Shown: piece after piece, positions 11,961-24,622 of the stretch | Numbering within the stretch: position 1 is the first letter of the stretch | How the letters are laid out: every line of letters begins with the position of its first letter | Assembly (NCBI GenBank): GCA_029721435.1 | Contig: CM056588.1 | Location: 40,255,430-40,319,429 of the forward strand | Source of the DNA: Gymnothorax reevesii | Lineage: Eukaryota > Chordata > Actinopteri > Anguilliformes > Muraenidae | Length of the DNA: 64,000 nt | Direction: 5' to 3' | Program-made: the position numbers and the translations under genes | The notes under the pieces: generated by a model | What the model saw: only the letters and a program-made list of their open reading frames with translations | Database searches by the model: none | Told to the model about the DNA's origin: nothing

Positions 11961-13783
11961 CAGAGCCCATGCAGAACGCAGCCTTGAGTGTAGCAGGAAA
12001 AATAGAGTTCCCTTACAGTCTCTGCTTATCAATAGCCTTAGAGCACCAGAAGGCGGTCCTGTCCAATATTTAAATAAGTTCTTGCTCCACTAATGAGATA
12101 ATGCTTCGAGGGTGTCAAATAGGCTTCACTTATTCAAACTCCTGAAGTAATCATGTTTACACAGCAGTGGCAGCTTTAAAACTACTCTGACAAGTTTTTA
12201 CAGGAGCAGAGGATCAGAGCGGCGAATCAGAGGTGGCGTCAGGATGGGTGTTTGGCCTCTGAAATAAACAGGCTGACAGCGCATTGCGATTGCAGACGAA
12301 CTCAGCAACGAGTGAGGTAAAGTCCCCGGTGTGCGCTGGACATAAATTTTCTCGGTAGGGAGGATTTGGTTTAAGAGTGTTTTGGCACGGACCTAACTTA
12401 AGGCTGCCGAGACGCCTGATGAGCAAAGAAACGCTATGCTTCGTGTCATCTGCGTAGCGGGTCGCAGGGATACCTTTTTAAATATGTAGGAGAAAATGAA
12501 AAATCGGAAGAGCAAAGAGCCGCTTGTTTCTCTGGGTGATGCAAGCAAAATCCAGACAAACAGGAAATGAAAATCCTCTTCCCCCAGCGACCCGCCGAAA
12601 TGAAGCTGAAATTGAGAAGTAAAACAGACGCTGCTCTGTGGACCATGCAATCGCGCAAAACAATAATTAAAAGCATCTAGCTTTGGAGAAAAAAAGCAAT
12701 CTATCTGGGTTTTATGAATAGACTGTTTATATGCATTTTCATCAGGCAATGACGGGCTGCTAGTGAATGGTGTTTTAGTACAAAAGATAATTGAGCAGAG
12801 GGGCAACTGAGCCCAGAGTGGGATTTCAGTGGCAGGTCAATGGGGTACAGAGGGGTATGAGAGCTCCGTGTTTCATTCAAAGATGAGATTTTTGTTCATT
12901 CTTGGTTGTGCCATGATAATTGAGATTATTAAATGAAAATTTTGTTCAAAATATCAACACACCTCAGATAAGCACCAGGTAATATCACTGCAATTTCTAT
13001 GTGTTCCCTTGCACAAGAATGTTTTCTATTGCTGTTCAACTGATGATGCAGTGCAATGGGCAGAGCTCAGTGGATCAGGATGTCAGATATATCTTGTGTA
13101 TATTTCACAGGGGTATGGCTTAGGAAATGTTGTTGGCATTGAGATGAAAAGGTTTGTAAATGTTCCCTTGCTGATAATACCGTGTGTTAAGATGATGCTG
13201 ACAACAGTACAGAGGAGATTATTACAATTTTTCAGAAAAAGATGTAATTAACTGTGTATTAAAACTGCATTGTGGTCTGTAAATACCTGGACAGTGACCG
13301 TTTGGCATTTTGCCTCTAAACTTTGACTCAATAGACATGAAAAAGATTAGGAATGAGGTAGAGACTGTCAGATTTCATCAGCAGGTAGTGGCATCAATAT
13401 CATGTAAACAATGAATGAGTCACATGCAGCCCTTAATATACAGTGGCAGTGACCAAATCCTTGTACCTAGCTCTGTTCTTAGCTGCATTTTAAACACTCT
13501 TGGTGACCTCAGGGAAATTTCTGTGAAAGCTTATCAGGTAAAATGTGTAAGAATCAGGAATGTTTGTTCTGAACATTAGCCAAATACACGTGCCTATGTT
13601 AAGCTGCCAGTAACCTCCAGGAACTGCTCTGGTGCTTCAAACAGGTTCTTGCATTTAAATTCTCGTTAATCGTATCAGTTTTACATGTGGAAGTTGGTCA
13701 TGTTTTTTTGTTATGTAAGATGACACTGATGGGGAATGCTTCATAAAACAGAGTTAATGAGTTAGCTGGATAAATGAGCTAAG
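11961..13783. other. Non-coding stretch, no gene recognised
   Basis: The longest frame (12393-12806 minus, 137 codons) shows no domain, no signal peptide and no clear coding bias. I see nothing else to support. Confidence 0.45.
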
Positions 13784-16435
13784 TACAACCTCAATTCTGA
13801 AATAGTTGGGATGAAGTGTAAATTGCGAATAAAATCAAAATGCAATGACTTTCAGATCACATGAGCCAATATGTTATTTACAATACAACAATTATAACAT
13901 TTCCATTGTTGAATCTGAGACATTTTACATTTTTTCATCCACAAAATAAGCTCATTTCAAATTTTCTGGCTGCAAAAAATGTAAAAAAGTTAGGATACAG
14001 GCAAAAGAAAGGCTGAGAAAGCAATTAATACATTAGAGAATCAGCTTAAAGAACATTTAGCAAGTAATTAAGTTAACTGGCATCAGGTGTGTAACATGAT
14101 TGGGAATAAAAGAGATGTCTTAGAGAGGCTGAGTCTCTCAGAAGTCAAGATGTGAAGCCTGGCGTAAAAAAATTGTGGAATACTTTAAAAACAATGTTCC
14201 TTGATGTCAAATTGCGAAGGCGATGAAGGTCTTATCATCGACAGTGCATAACATCATCAAACGATTCAAAGAAAAAGGAAAAATCTCTGTGCATAAGGGA
14301 CAAGGCCAATGACCTTTACTGGATGCCAGTGATCTTCGGGTCCTCAGAGGCCACTGCATCACTCAATGGCATGACTCTTTCATTGACATTACTAAATATT
14401 GTTTTCTAAATTGATTGATTGCTTTATTTCGAACATGTTAAAAAAAAATAAACAGAGATAATCACCAAAATAAATGGTCACCATGCCTATACCTAAACAA
14501 AAACAAAAAGGTAAACTGCTGACAATTGTCTTGCATGTGCAGCAAGATTATATACTCGAAAAGCAGTAGGAAGAAGTAAGAATTATTTAATCCTACCCTC
14601 TATATTACCGCATCCCACAGTCAAGTTATTAAATTCACCATTATTATATTTACAACATTCACCGTCTATTCAGGAACCAATGGTACTTACAATATATTGA
14701 CTAAAATATTCGATAAGCTACTTATATACAAATATACACAGAATATTGCACCTGTATACAATACTGAATTTCTATACTTATAGTACCCTCTGCGCACACA
14801 CAGAAGAAGACATTACAAGACCATGTATCCATATTTTTCTAAACCCTGCCATTACCGTCCTGGGTCAAACTGCTTCTCCTCATCCTAAAATATATTTAAA
14901 ATTTGTATTTTATATGTTCTTTTAAACTTGCCTACGGTTTTACATTTCCTTAATTCATCTGTTTAACTGTTCCATAATTTGACCCCAGAGATTGACACAC
15001 ACATGCTTTTTAAGGTTGTTCTGACACAATGTAATTTTAAGTTCAGTTCCCATCTTAGATCATAGCCTCCTTCTCTCTCTGAGAACAGTTTATTTATGTT
15101 GTCTGGGAGTATGTTATTTTTTGCTTTGAAAATTATTTGTGCTGTTTTAAACTGAATCCGATCTTGAAATTTTAGAGCTTGCAGTTTTAAGAAAAGTCTA
15201 TTTGTGTGGTCTCTAAATCCTACATTGTGGATGAAACTGATAGCCCTTTACTGCATTATATTTATTGTTTAAAGATTACTTTTATGTGCGTATCCCCATA
15301 CCTCCAAACAATAGGTCAGATAAGGTAAAATTAATGCCCAATATAAAATATATAGAGCTTTCAAGTTGAAGACCTGCCTTGTTTTTTCCAGGACGGCAAT
15401 GCTCCGTGCCAGCTTCCCCTGAACATATTTAATATGTGGTTTCCAGCAGATTTTGTGGTCTAGAATTACACCAAGGATAGGCCCAGGAATACGTAAAGAA
15501 ACCACTATCTGTAAATACAGGCCATCCACAGATGCCACCTAAAACTCTGTCATACAAAAAGGAAGCCATTGTTGAGCATGATCAAGAAGTGCCACTGTGT
15601 TCTGTGGGCCAAGACTCATTTAAAATGGACTGTAGCAAAGTGCCCTGTGGTCAGACGAGTCCAAATTTGACATTCTTGTTGAAAATCATGAGCGTCGTGT
15701 CCTCCAGGCTAAAGGGGAGAAAGACAACACCTCCTGTTATCAGCGTTCAATTCAAAAGCCAGCATCTCTGATGGCATGGGGATGCATTAGTGCATATGGT
15801 GTAGGACACTTGCATGTTTTAAAAAGCACCATGAATGCAGAAAGGTATACAAAGGTTTTAGAGCAACAAATGCTCCCGTCCAGAGGACATCTATTCCAAG
15901 GAAGGCCTTGTGTATTTCAGCAGGACAATGCAAAACCACTGCAGCTATGACAATAGCATGACTTCGTAGTAGAAGAGTCTGTGTGCTGAACTGGCCTGCC
16001 TGCAGTCCTGATCTTTCACCGATTGAGAACATTTGGCACATAATTAAACAAAAAGTCAGTCAAAGGAGACCCAAAACTCTCCAGCAGCTGGAAGCCTGTA
16101 TTAAATAAGAGCGGGATGAAATTCCAATGGCTAAACTCAAGAAACTTGTCTCCTTAATGCCTAGACACCTCCACTCTGTGTTAAAAAGAAGAGGGGATGC
16201 TACACCATGGTAAACAGGGCCCTGTCCCAACTTTTTTGAGAACTGTAGCAGCCATCAAATTTGAAACAAGCTCATTTTGTGGTAAAAATTGTAAAATTTC
16301 ACAGTTTCAACATTTGCTATGTTATCTCTGTTCTATTGTGAATAAAATACAGGCTGGTGTGATTTGAAAGTCATTGCATTTTGATTTTATTTACAATCTA
16401 CACTTTGTCCCAACTATCTTGGAATGGGGTTGTTA
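13784..16435 (+). mobile_element. TcMar-ISRm11-like DNA transposon, copy 2, split by a LINE
   Basis: Ends TACAACCTCAATTCTG and GGAATGGGGTTGTTA match copy 1 at 8386-9931. Transposase remnants run in the same order on the plus strand: the helix-turn-helix part near 14150-14280, the catalytic region near 15532-15780, and the PIENIW block near 16010-16050, with many stops and small deletions. Between 14400 and about 15479 the element is interrupted by an unrelated LINE; the reading resumes at CCAGGAATAC exactly where copy 1 continues. Confidence 0.85.
14400..15479 (-). mobile_element. 5'-truncated non-LTR retrotransposon (LINE)
   Basis: On the minus strand, a frame from 15477 to 15269 reads LGVILDHKICWKPHIKYV and later LILPYLTYCLEVWG, the C-terminal part of a LINE reverse transcriptase and its thumb. 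Decayed downstream sequence continues to a 3' tail reading AAATAAAGCAATCAATCAAT. The 5' part is missing, as usual for target-primed insertion. It lies inside ISRm11-like copy 2, so it is the younger of the two. Confidence 0.8.
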
Positions 16436-16956
16436 AACCATGAACAACACTTTTAGATAACTTTGGTCCATGTTCCACATTTTGCAGAATTCTAGGTTTT
16501 ACTATGTGCAGTCATCTGGTCAACAAATTAACTAGTTATCCTGCGCCATTTCGAACACACCAGTTAATTTTGGCTTTTTCTGAAGTTGACAGTCCTGGTC
16601 ATACTGATTTGGGGCCTTTTTCAGAAACCTGGTTTACTTAGTTTGCTGGATAATCATAAAGTAAAATCCAGAATGATCCCCAAAATGGAATATGGACAGG
16701 ACTAAAAAGACCTTTTTTTTTTTTCAATCAGTGTCCGTATCCAGATAAGTGCAAAAAGGTCTGTCTTAACAAGTCATTTAATCTTATTACGAGACTTCAA
16801 ATTTTATCATTCTCAAGTAGAAAATATTAGCAAATGCTTGACAAGTGACATTTTCATACCCCTTGGACAAATCGAGAAATGAGCCAAACTCATCTCACAT
16901 CAATGGCAGAATTTTTGTTTTTCTGACAAAAAAGGTCTTAGAAATAAAGCATTTGA
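16436..16956. other. Non-coding stretch, no gene recognised
   Basis: AT-rich sequence upstream of the synaptotagmin gene. No promoter element can be supported with confidence. Confidence 0.4.
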
Positions 16957-17270
16957 AAACTAAATACAGGATCAAAATGTTTGTTAAGCTTTTTTTTTGC
17001 AGTGTAATGATGCTTCATGAAGAATCGTGTTTAAGTCTAACCACAGGATCCAAAGGTCTGTTATTCTTCTTTTTTTTTTTTTTGCAGTATAATGACGCTT
17101 TATAAAGGATCATGCTTAAGTTTAAATACAGGATCCAAGGGTCTGTTATGCTTTTTTTTGTAGTCTCATGATGCTTTATGAAGTATCATATTTAAGTCTA
17201 AATACATGATCAAATGCGTTTTAAGTTTTTTTTTTGCTGTGTAAATTTGTTTTAGGAAGTATCATGAATG
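16957..17270. repeat. Tandem repeat of four units, 76-85 bases each
   Basis: Units begin near 16961, 17038, 17123 and 17199 with the word TAAATACAGGATC or a variant. Each then has a run of T, a GCAG or GTAG in the first three units, and AATGATGCTTTATGAAG or a variant. The array ends about 60 bases before the first coding exon of the synaptotagmin gene. Every unit resembles a polypyrimidine tract plus a splice acceptor. Confidence 0.85.
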
Positions 17271-17323
17271 ACTCACATGACCCTTAGGTCATATTGAATT
17301 TGTCCTTGTGCTTTTGACTGCAG

Positions 17324-17507
17324 GAAAGGGAGATGAGTTTTCCGTCTGCCTCGAAGCTGTCCTTCTGGGACATTCACATGCCCTTCTCTGACAGCATCAA
17401 GTACAGCATCCTGGGGGTGTCTGTGCTCCTATTGGCAGTGGCCGTGACGATACTGGTGTGGCAGGTGTATCGATACTACACACTAAAGCCTGACTTGCTA
17501 AAGCAAT
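17324..17507 (+). CDS. Synaptotagmin-like exon 1 (first coding exon, membrane segment)
   Basis: An acceptor (TTTTGACTGCAG) ends at 17323 and the ATG is at 17333. The exon ends at 17507 before GTAAGT, phase 1. It codes for a short N-terminal extracytoplasmic part, the membrane helix and a YRYY basic/aromatic stop-transfer region. Confidence 0.8.
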
Positions 17508-20500
17508 GTAAGTCCTCTGTGTTTACATTACAATTACGCAGAATCAAGTGATCTTTGTCAGCACAGCAGTTACAGCGAGCCCCTGAAGGTGTCCCACAAA
17601 GACTTATGCACAAGCTTGGTTCCCTCCAGGAAAGGATGTGGGGCGGTTGGGGGCTGTACTGGGGTAAACTAAGTAGAAGGATCCTCTTCCTGTTTTATTG
17701 CCTACGGACAGAAAAAAATTGGCTGTATTTCAATATTGCATAACATGCTCTCTTTGTCTCTTCCTGCCCGCCTTGACCCCGGCATCTTGCGACGACCTGG
17801 ACACAGTTAACGTGACATTGGATTTATTTGGCAGTGCTTTCATAAAGAAGAAATTACAACAAGTGAATTTTAAAGGTCACTGGGTCACCAGAACATAGAT
17901 CTGATATAGCACATTCATGTTCAAAATCAGCGGTGTGCCATCAGGTGTTCTGCTCAGTAACCGCACCCTTTACCACTCGATTGCAAGCTGTTCTCCACTT
18001 AGTTCACCTGTTTAACAATCAAACTATTTATCGACTCAACAGCCAAGACCAAAACATGACCTATGGTAAGAAATGATAATGAAAAATTGAATGCCTATTG
18101 CCTATATTTATGTTCATGAATTTTGGACCACTCCCAGAGTGGAGGAGAGTATTCAGTGTAACGACTGATAGGGGATCGAGGCGAATGAAATGTTGTAAGG
18201 ACTTGATCTTGATCTGTGATTGTGCGAACGTTGGGAGCCCCAGGCGGTGAGACTCAGGGTGGGGCTCGTCTGAGTCTGTGTGGCTAAGTCCCCGGAGGTC
18301 CCAGGTGGTGGCTGTTTCTTGCTTCCTTCTTGGAGAGGGGAAGGGTGGGAGTGACGTAGAAAGGAGACGAGTGGTGATTGTGGGATTGTAGGTGGTATGT
18401 ATAGGCATAAGGACAAATAGGAAGGCGCATTGAGAGTGGTTCTCTTCATTAACCTACGTAATCGGAAACTCCCTTTAATGAATTTTGGACCATTCCCAAA
18501 GTGGAGGAGAGTATTCGGTGGAACTACGGATAGGGGATCGCGGAAAATGAGATGTTGTAAGGACTTAGTCTGTGATTTTGTGAACCTCGGAAGCCCCAGG
18601 TGGCAAGACTCAGGGTGGGGTTCACGTCTCTCGTCGGTGTCCATGTAGGCTCCTAAGCCCACGAAAGGAGTTAATGAATCAGCGAGAGATGGGATCTACA
18701 TACGTCGTCATTATTGCGAATATAGCTTGCATAAGAGTTTGATGTCCAGCGCCAAGAATTTTAATCAGGTGGTCCGGAACTCCTTACTTGGATGCTGTAT
18801 GTGGCGCCAATGTGAAAGGCATGCCCGGACAAGTATTCGGGCGGAATATTAGATCTAATTAGAACATGACGGGAATGGTAAAGGAACCTGCGCGAGTGGT
18901 GACGGCCCCGTGTCGGTCATGAATAATGGGTCTTGGGGAGAAGCGTAATTATTGTACCACGAGGTGACGTAGTTTGATATTGACTCGGACGGACAGAGGG
19001 CAGAGTCTAGGCGGAATATGAAATAGCCTGAGAAATGCCGAAATGATCCGTTTTACTTCTTTTATCTTGAACGTACGTAGAACGAGATGTCTTTTAGGCC
19101 AGTGTGACAAGACAAATTATAATTAGCGGAGAGCGGAGTGAACTCGAAACTTCTCTAGAAACCTAAGGCTAATAGGAACACAGCATCTAGAGTAAAATCC
19201 ATGGATGGAGAATGCTACTCTGAGCACAGCGTTGAGATGCTGCAAGAGCGGAGGTCCGCTGTCTGAGGTAAACTTTTGGTCAGAGCGGGAGGTTCATGTT
19301 TATGTAAACCTTTCAGTAGTGCTTGTACATCTAGTGGCCAGTTTGACGAAGAGGTTGATGCCGCTGTGGTAGGCTTGTATTAAGGCTTGTCGAACGCAGT
19401 GTACAGAGTGAATGTACGAAATAAAGCTCGTGATGGAAACAACGTTGAGGGCTAGGAATGGCAGTAGGAGGGCTGGGTGGAATTTCTCAGATTGCTTCTG
19501 TCTTGTGAGGGATGAGGAAAGTGGGCGTGGAGTGAACCCGTTTAGAATGGCCTCTCAGGATAAAGCAGGGATGGCTCGACCTTTGGAGTAAGGGGTAGAC
19601 GGTCGTGGACACGGAGGAACCGGAGCGGGCTGAATGTCCTAGTGCGGGGCTAAGCGTCTGAATCTCTGCCAGGAGAAACGAGAAAAGGCGTCAGAGATGG
19701 CATTTAACAGTCGGGAATATGTGCAGCTTTGAGCATGGTTTGGTGTTTTGCGGAAATTAGGGTTCATTTCCTGAGGAATGAACGAGAGGGAGCAGGAATG
19801 GCCTTTGTTTGCGATGTCTACTGTAGTCAAGTTGTCATACTGTGCGGTTATATATTCGGCGGCCCGTTCGTTACCCCGAATGAGGGAGGAAACGATGATG
19901 GGATATGGTGAGGCAAACAGCAGCGTAAAAGTGCCCCTTCCAGGAAACGCCAAAAGTACCCCCAAAAAACGTGGGATGAGTGGGGCGACAATAAGCGTTT
20001 GAGATGTCGGCTCAAGCTAAGCAGGCGCCGTGTCCGGCGAAGCGGATGAGCGTGGTGAGACAAAGGACAGCCAGTAAAGGGTTATCCACTGTTGGGAAGT
20101 GGCCAGTCGAATTGCACGGACTTACGTTCTTGCGTGTGGAGACGGCAGATGGACGGTGTGCGGGTGAGGCGGGATGGTGGATTGCGAGACTAAAAGTCGG
20201 CCGAGAGCGTGAACCTTACTACTGCGAGTGGCCGTGAGGTGGATACACGCAGTTTTCCGTGAATGACGACGAGGCAAAGTGCACCAATAAACGAAGCGCT
20301 AGTGGGCTGCGCCACTGCGAGTGGCTATGACAGGGATGGGCAACTCCAGTCCTGGAGGGCCGGTGTGTATGCAGGTCTTCATTTCTATCAATTACCCGTA
20401 CTAATTGAATTAATTGGCTGCATACACAAATATTGATTTTTGCAAAGGTTTGATAAAAGAAAAATGTTTTATGTTGGGTAACAAGAACAGTCTTTGGTGG

Positions 20501-23500
20501 TAATTCACATTAATTTAGAGAAATGTCAGATTTCATAAATAGTTTGGCTAATTTAGATATTTAACTAATTAAAAGCCAGGGGTTGGTGTGAAAACCAGGG
20601 ACAAATACAGCCCTCATTGCCCATCTCAGGGCTATGAGGTGGATACGCATGCAGAATCCATGAATATTTGCCAAGGAGGCAAAGTGCACCCATAGCTGAA
20701 GCGCTAGCAAAGTGCTGGAGGGTGGATACGTGTAGTATCCGTGAATGTTTGCTGACGGGAGATGAGCACCAATTACTGAAACGCTAGCGGGCTGCGCCAA
20801 TGTGAGTGGCCGTGAGGTGGATACACGTTTAGTTTGCAGTATCCGTTTAAGTTAGCCGGCAAGGCAAAGAACATTAGCATTCATAATGATTTCACAATTT
20901 TGGAGTAAACAATGCAATTATTCGACCTTACCATAAATGTATGACGTTTAATTTGTGAAGAACGCGACGTGCATACAAGAGTTGCTCAGACTAATCGGTG
21001 CAACCGATGAAAGTCTGATTTATTTTTGAAAGCCTTGTTATACATTGCACTACAAAATTATATGGAGTTTTCTTCCGCACATTGATGACTACGAAATTTA
21101 GCAATATGTCTTTATAATTACTGTGCTCATGTAGCGCGTTACACAACACAGATTTGTTTGCGAGGCTCATAGAGCAATAAGCCATGAGAATCCGTTCTAC
21201 TGTCTGAATGAAGTGACCGCTAAATGGCGTTGTTCGGTACGACGCACAGCAGAGTGATGGCGAATTGCAGCAAAGTCAGCGAAAGTTTTGGATTTTTGCA
21301 GATTGTCATCCTTGTGGAGTCACATCAATTACATCAACATCGCCAACAGGCCATTGCTTACCGTACAGCTGAAGCATAAGGGGAGATCAAGAACATGTGT
21401 AAAGTAATCATCCAGTTCTTGCCACCGATGAGGGAAGGACTGGCGGATTGTGTCTCAGTAGAGTGGGATGGCGAATGGCGAACACGGTTCACGACTGAAA
21501 TATCGGAGGGACGGGACGGGATGCATGTGCACGGGGCAAAAGTACAGCCTGGGAACACAGGGACGAAATGGGACAAAAAAAGAGACCAAAGAGGTCGTAA
21601 ACGGCAGGAGCAGGCATGGGGGGCACTGACTGGTTTACAGAAAAAGTGACTTCCGCCGAATCTGGAGAGAGGAGCACGTCGCCGAGCGTGATGACATTAG
21701 TGCTGTGGGACGTTGATCGCGGAAACCAGAAGTTCTGTGTGGTCTGCACACCTCCGGGCTGCGTTCCAATCCGAAAAAATGCTTGCTTCGTCATGTTCAC
21801 TTACCCTCCAATCGAGAGGGGAATCCCCATAAAATCCTGGATATAAGATGGGTACCACTTGTAGGGTCGTTCCAATCCAGTTTTGCGGAGGGAAGGGCGC
21901 ATTTTCATTTGCTCAAGCCCTCGATTATCCTCCCTAAAACGAAGCCAACAACGAACATCCCACCAAGCTTTGATATTGCCCAGAATGCTTTGCTCATCCT
22001 CCCTAGGTCAAAATTTATCGTCCGCCATGTTTTCTGCAAGCAAAAGGGGGAATTGTGGCAAGGAAAGTACCAAAAAAATGTAAGAATTGTGGACTAGTAG
22101 TGTTTGATTTATGACAGAGTTGTATGCAAATAGCGAAGTTTCGGGGTGAGGGGCATCGGTTTTACATTATTTTTTAAGCCTTTGACTACGTTCATTTTTG
22201 CTGTAGCAAGCCTATAGCATCCATGAGGACTGTTGCAGAGCTAAAAGTCGCTTTCACACTGGATGCGAAGCAAATTTTTCATGCGACAGATTACATTCTA
22301 AGTCAATGCAAAGATGCGAATGCACGCGAAACATGTGTATTCGCGTCTTTGCATTGACTTTGAATGCAATATGTCGTGTGAACAATTCATTTCGTGTCTG
22401 CGGTGAAAGAAGTTTTATTTTCCCATTCAACAGTCACAAGTGGCGCAGCAATCAAACGAGCACGCCGTCTTCTACAAAGTACTTGCCATAAACATGCAAT
22501 ACGCTTCCGGGTGAACTGCAAAAGGTAAAACGTACAGGCAATTAACTCAGTCGGCTCCATGGTAACACAAACTTCCCGTTGGCTTGTTGACAAACGTCGA
22601 AGTGCGGATGAAACACAGCGAGGGTCGTTCCAATCCGAATTCCCTCAAGCATTCCCTGAAGTCCCCTCTATTGCCCTCCCTCGCACGGGAAGGGCTTACT
22701 CGCCTGCTATGTCATTTGGAGGGCTCACTCTAGTAGAGGGAAGAAGTGAAGGGAGTATCTTATTTTGGATTGGAATGCAGCCCCGGTCTGCGCATGGGGA
22801 GAATCAGCTGCATTGCCGGGCGAGTCGGTGTATAGTTTTTAGTAGTCTGGCCTTGTAGTCGAAGCAGTGGGAAGGGGATTTTCTTCTGCTTGAGTGCCCG
22901 ATGGAGTCTGGCGAAGGTCCGACGTAGAGCCTCGGATGAGCTTGGAGTGCAAGCTGCGGTGAGCCTTGCTGGGGAGCCATGGGCTCTCGCTTCTGGGTGC
23001 CGTGGTTGATGAGTGGTGTAGCTGCTGCGAGACAGCGCTGAAGACCGCCGGCTGGAATTCCTGGTGCGCACTCGAAACAGGTTAACGGCCTCGGTTGTCA
23101 TCGTGGGGTGAGCGTGGTATTTTTCTGAAGCACTGTTTCAGCAAAAATGAGTTTTATTGAAGCTGGGGGCGGGAGAGCAGGGCAGGGCACGGCAGAAGGC
23201 AACGGTACACAGTCCACAATCCAAAATCAGAATCCCAGGGACATAATCCAAACTGTACACAGGGCAGCAAACGCAAAACTCAGAGTCAGGCAAAACCGGT
23301 ATGGTACACGAGCACAGAAGTAACAAAGAAAAATCCACAATCAGAATCGGGGACGTTCCAGTTAGAAGTATAACACTATGAACACAAGGCATCAACGATC
23401 GCAGCACAGGGAAACGTTCTGACAAAGGCAGGCTTGTGAAATGACTGCTTAAATACACAAACGGGAAGTCAAATGCTACAGTAGGAAACAGGTGAGCTGG

Positions 23501-24588
23501 ATCAGACTAATTAACGAGAGAGCAAACATGAGGAAGTACGTAACAACATGAAATTGGCAAAAGCCTAAACGTGGACAGGGATCACAAAGACAGCCTATTG
23601 ACAAACATACGGTTCGGGAGTTCTAATGTGCATAGATAAGGAGGGAGAGCAGAGTTAAACAGGTGCAATGCAGCAAAGTAGATTGAGTAAAGACAAGGGG
23701 TGGAGATTAGAATAGGGCGAATGCTTAGAGCTCGTTGGTCAATTAGTAAAGTGCAGCTATACAATCCCGAGTGCTCGTTGGTGAATTAGTACTATAAACA
23801 ACGTTAGTCTGGGTTTGTATCTTTAACTAAAATAACAAACTGTTAGTACTCTTAGTAATTATAGAAAAGCAAGGCGAAGGAAGAAAACGAGATTAGAAGG
23901 AATACTAATCCCAGAAACCATGAAATCACCCGAAAGTGTGGCACGTAATACTGGAGCAGTGACATGCGACCAGACGGGGGAGACAAAGTGCAATGTATGA
24001 CATGAAACAAAACAAGGGCCAGAATCTGAGAGAATGGAATATGGCAGAACCTACAGACAAAGCCAAAACAAAACAAGGCATGGAAGGAATCAGAATCGTA
24101 ATCAATGCATGGTCAGACAAAGCATGATCATTATCAAAGCATGGGCAAAGAAGGCAGAATCCTTGGCAAGACATGGTCAGACAAAGCAGGATCATAACAG
24201 GAACTCAAAGAATCTAAGCTGGTTGCTTTCACCAATAATGGAAGAAGAAAAATCCCTTCAAGATTTTGACTTGCAGTTGAACGGATTTACTCCAATCAAA
24301 GTTGGGAGCTTTTACAGCAGTCATGACACAGCTCCTTTCACCTTTTGCCATTTTACTCCATGCATGGTCTACATTGGGGAAAATGTTTGAGGAATTGAAT
24401 TAAACACTCTTTGAATTAGCTATTTCTTTCTCTTCCAGTCAGCAGCTTACTATTGGGAGAGGAATGGGCCAAAAAGGAGAAAAGTTACGGCTCAAGCATA
24501 CAGACTATCAACATCAACTCGCAAGCTGTAAGACTCTGTCACCTTCGGTTATTTCTCCCGTGCATTCATGCGTGGAGAGTGTGTGTGC

Positions 24589-24622
<34 letters not shown>

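Larger units (their letters stand above)
18060..20228 (-). mobile_element. DIRS-type (tyrosine recombinase) retrotransposon relic
   Basis: On the minus strand, RNase H remnants (19639-20063) are followed by tyrosine-recombinase remnants (about 18716-18823), the gene order known for DIRS-like elements. Downstream lie two direct repeats (18117-18260 and 18478-18640), consistent with the split repeats of some DIRS-group elements. The base composition is more GC-rich than the rest of the intron. The start of the element to the right is unclear; a tandem repeat begins at 20229. Confidence 0.7.

Noticed and set aside
12393..12806. 137-codon minus-strand frame
   Set aside because: No domain, no coding bias by eye, no splice context; likely chance.
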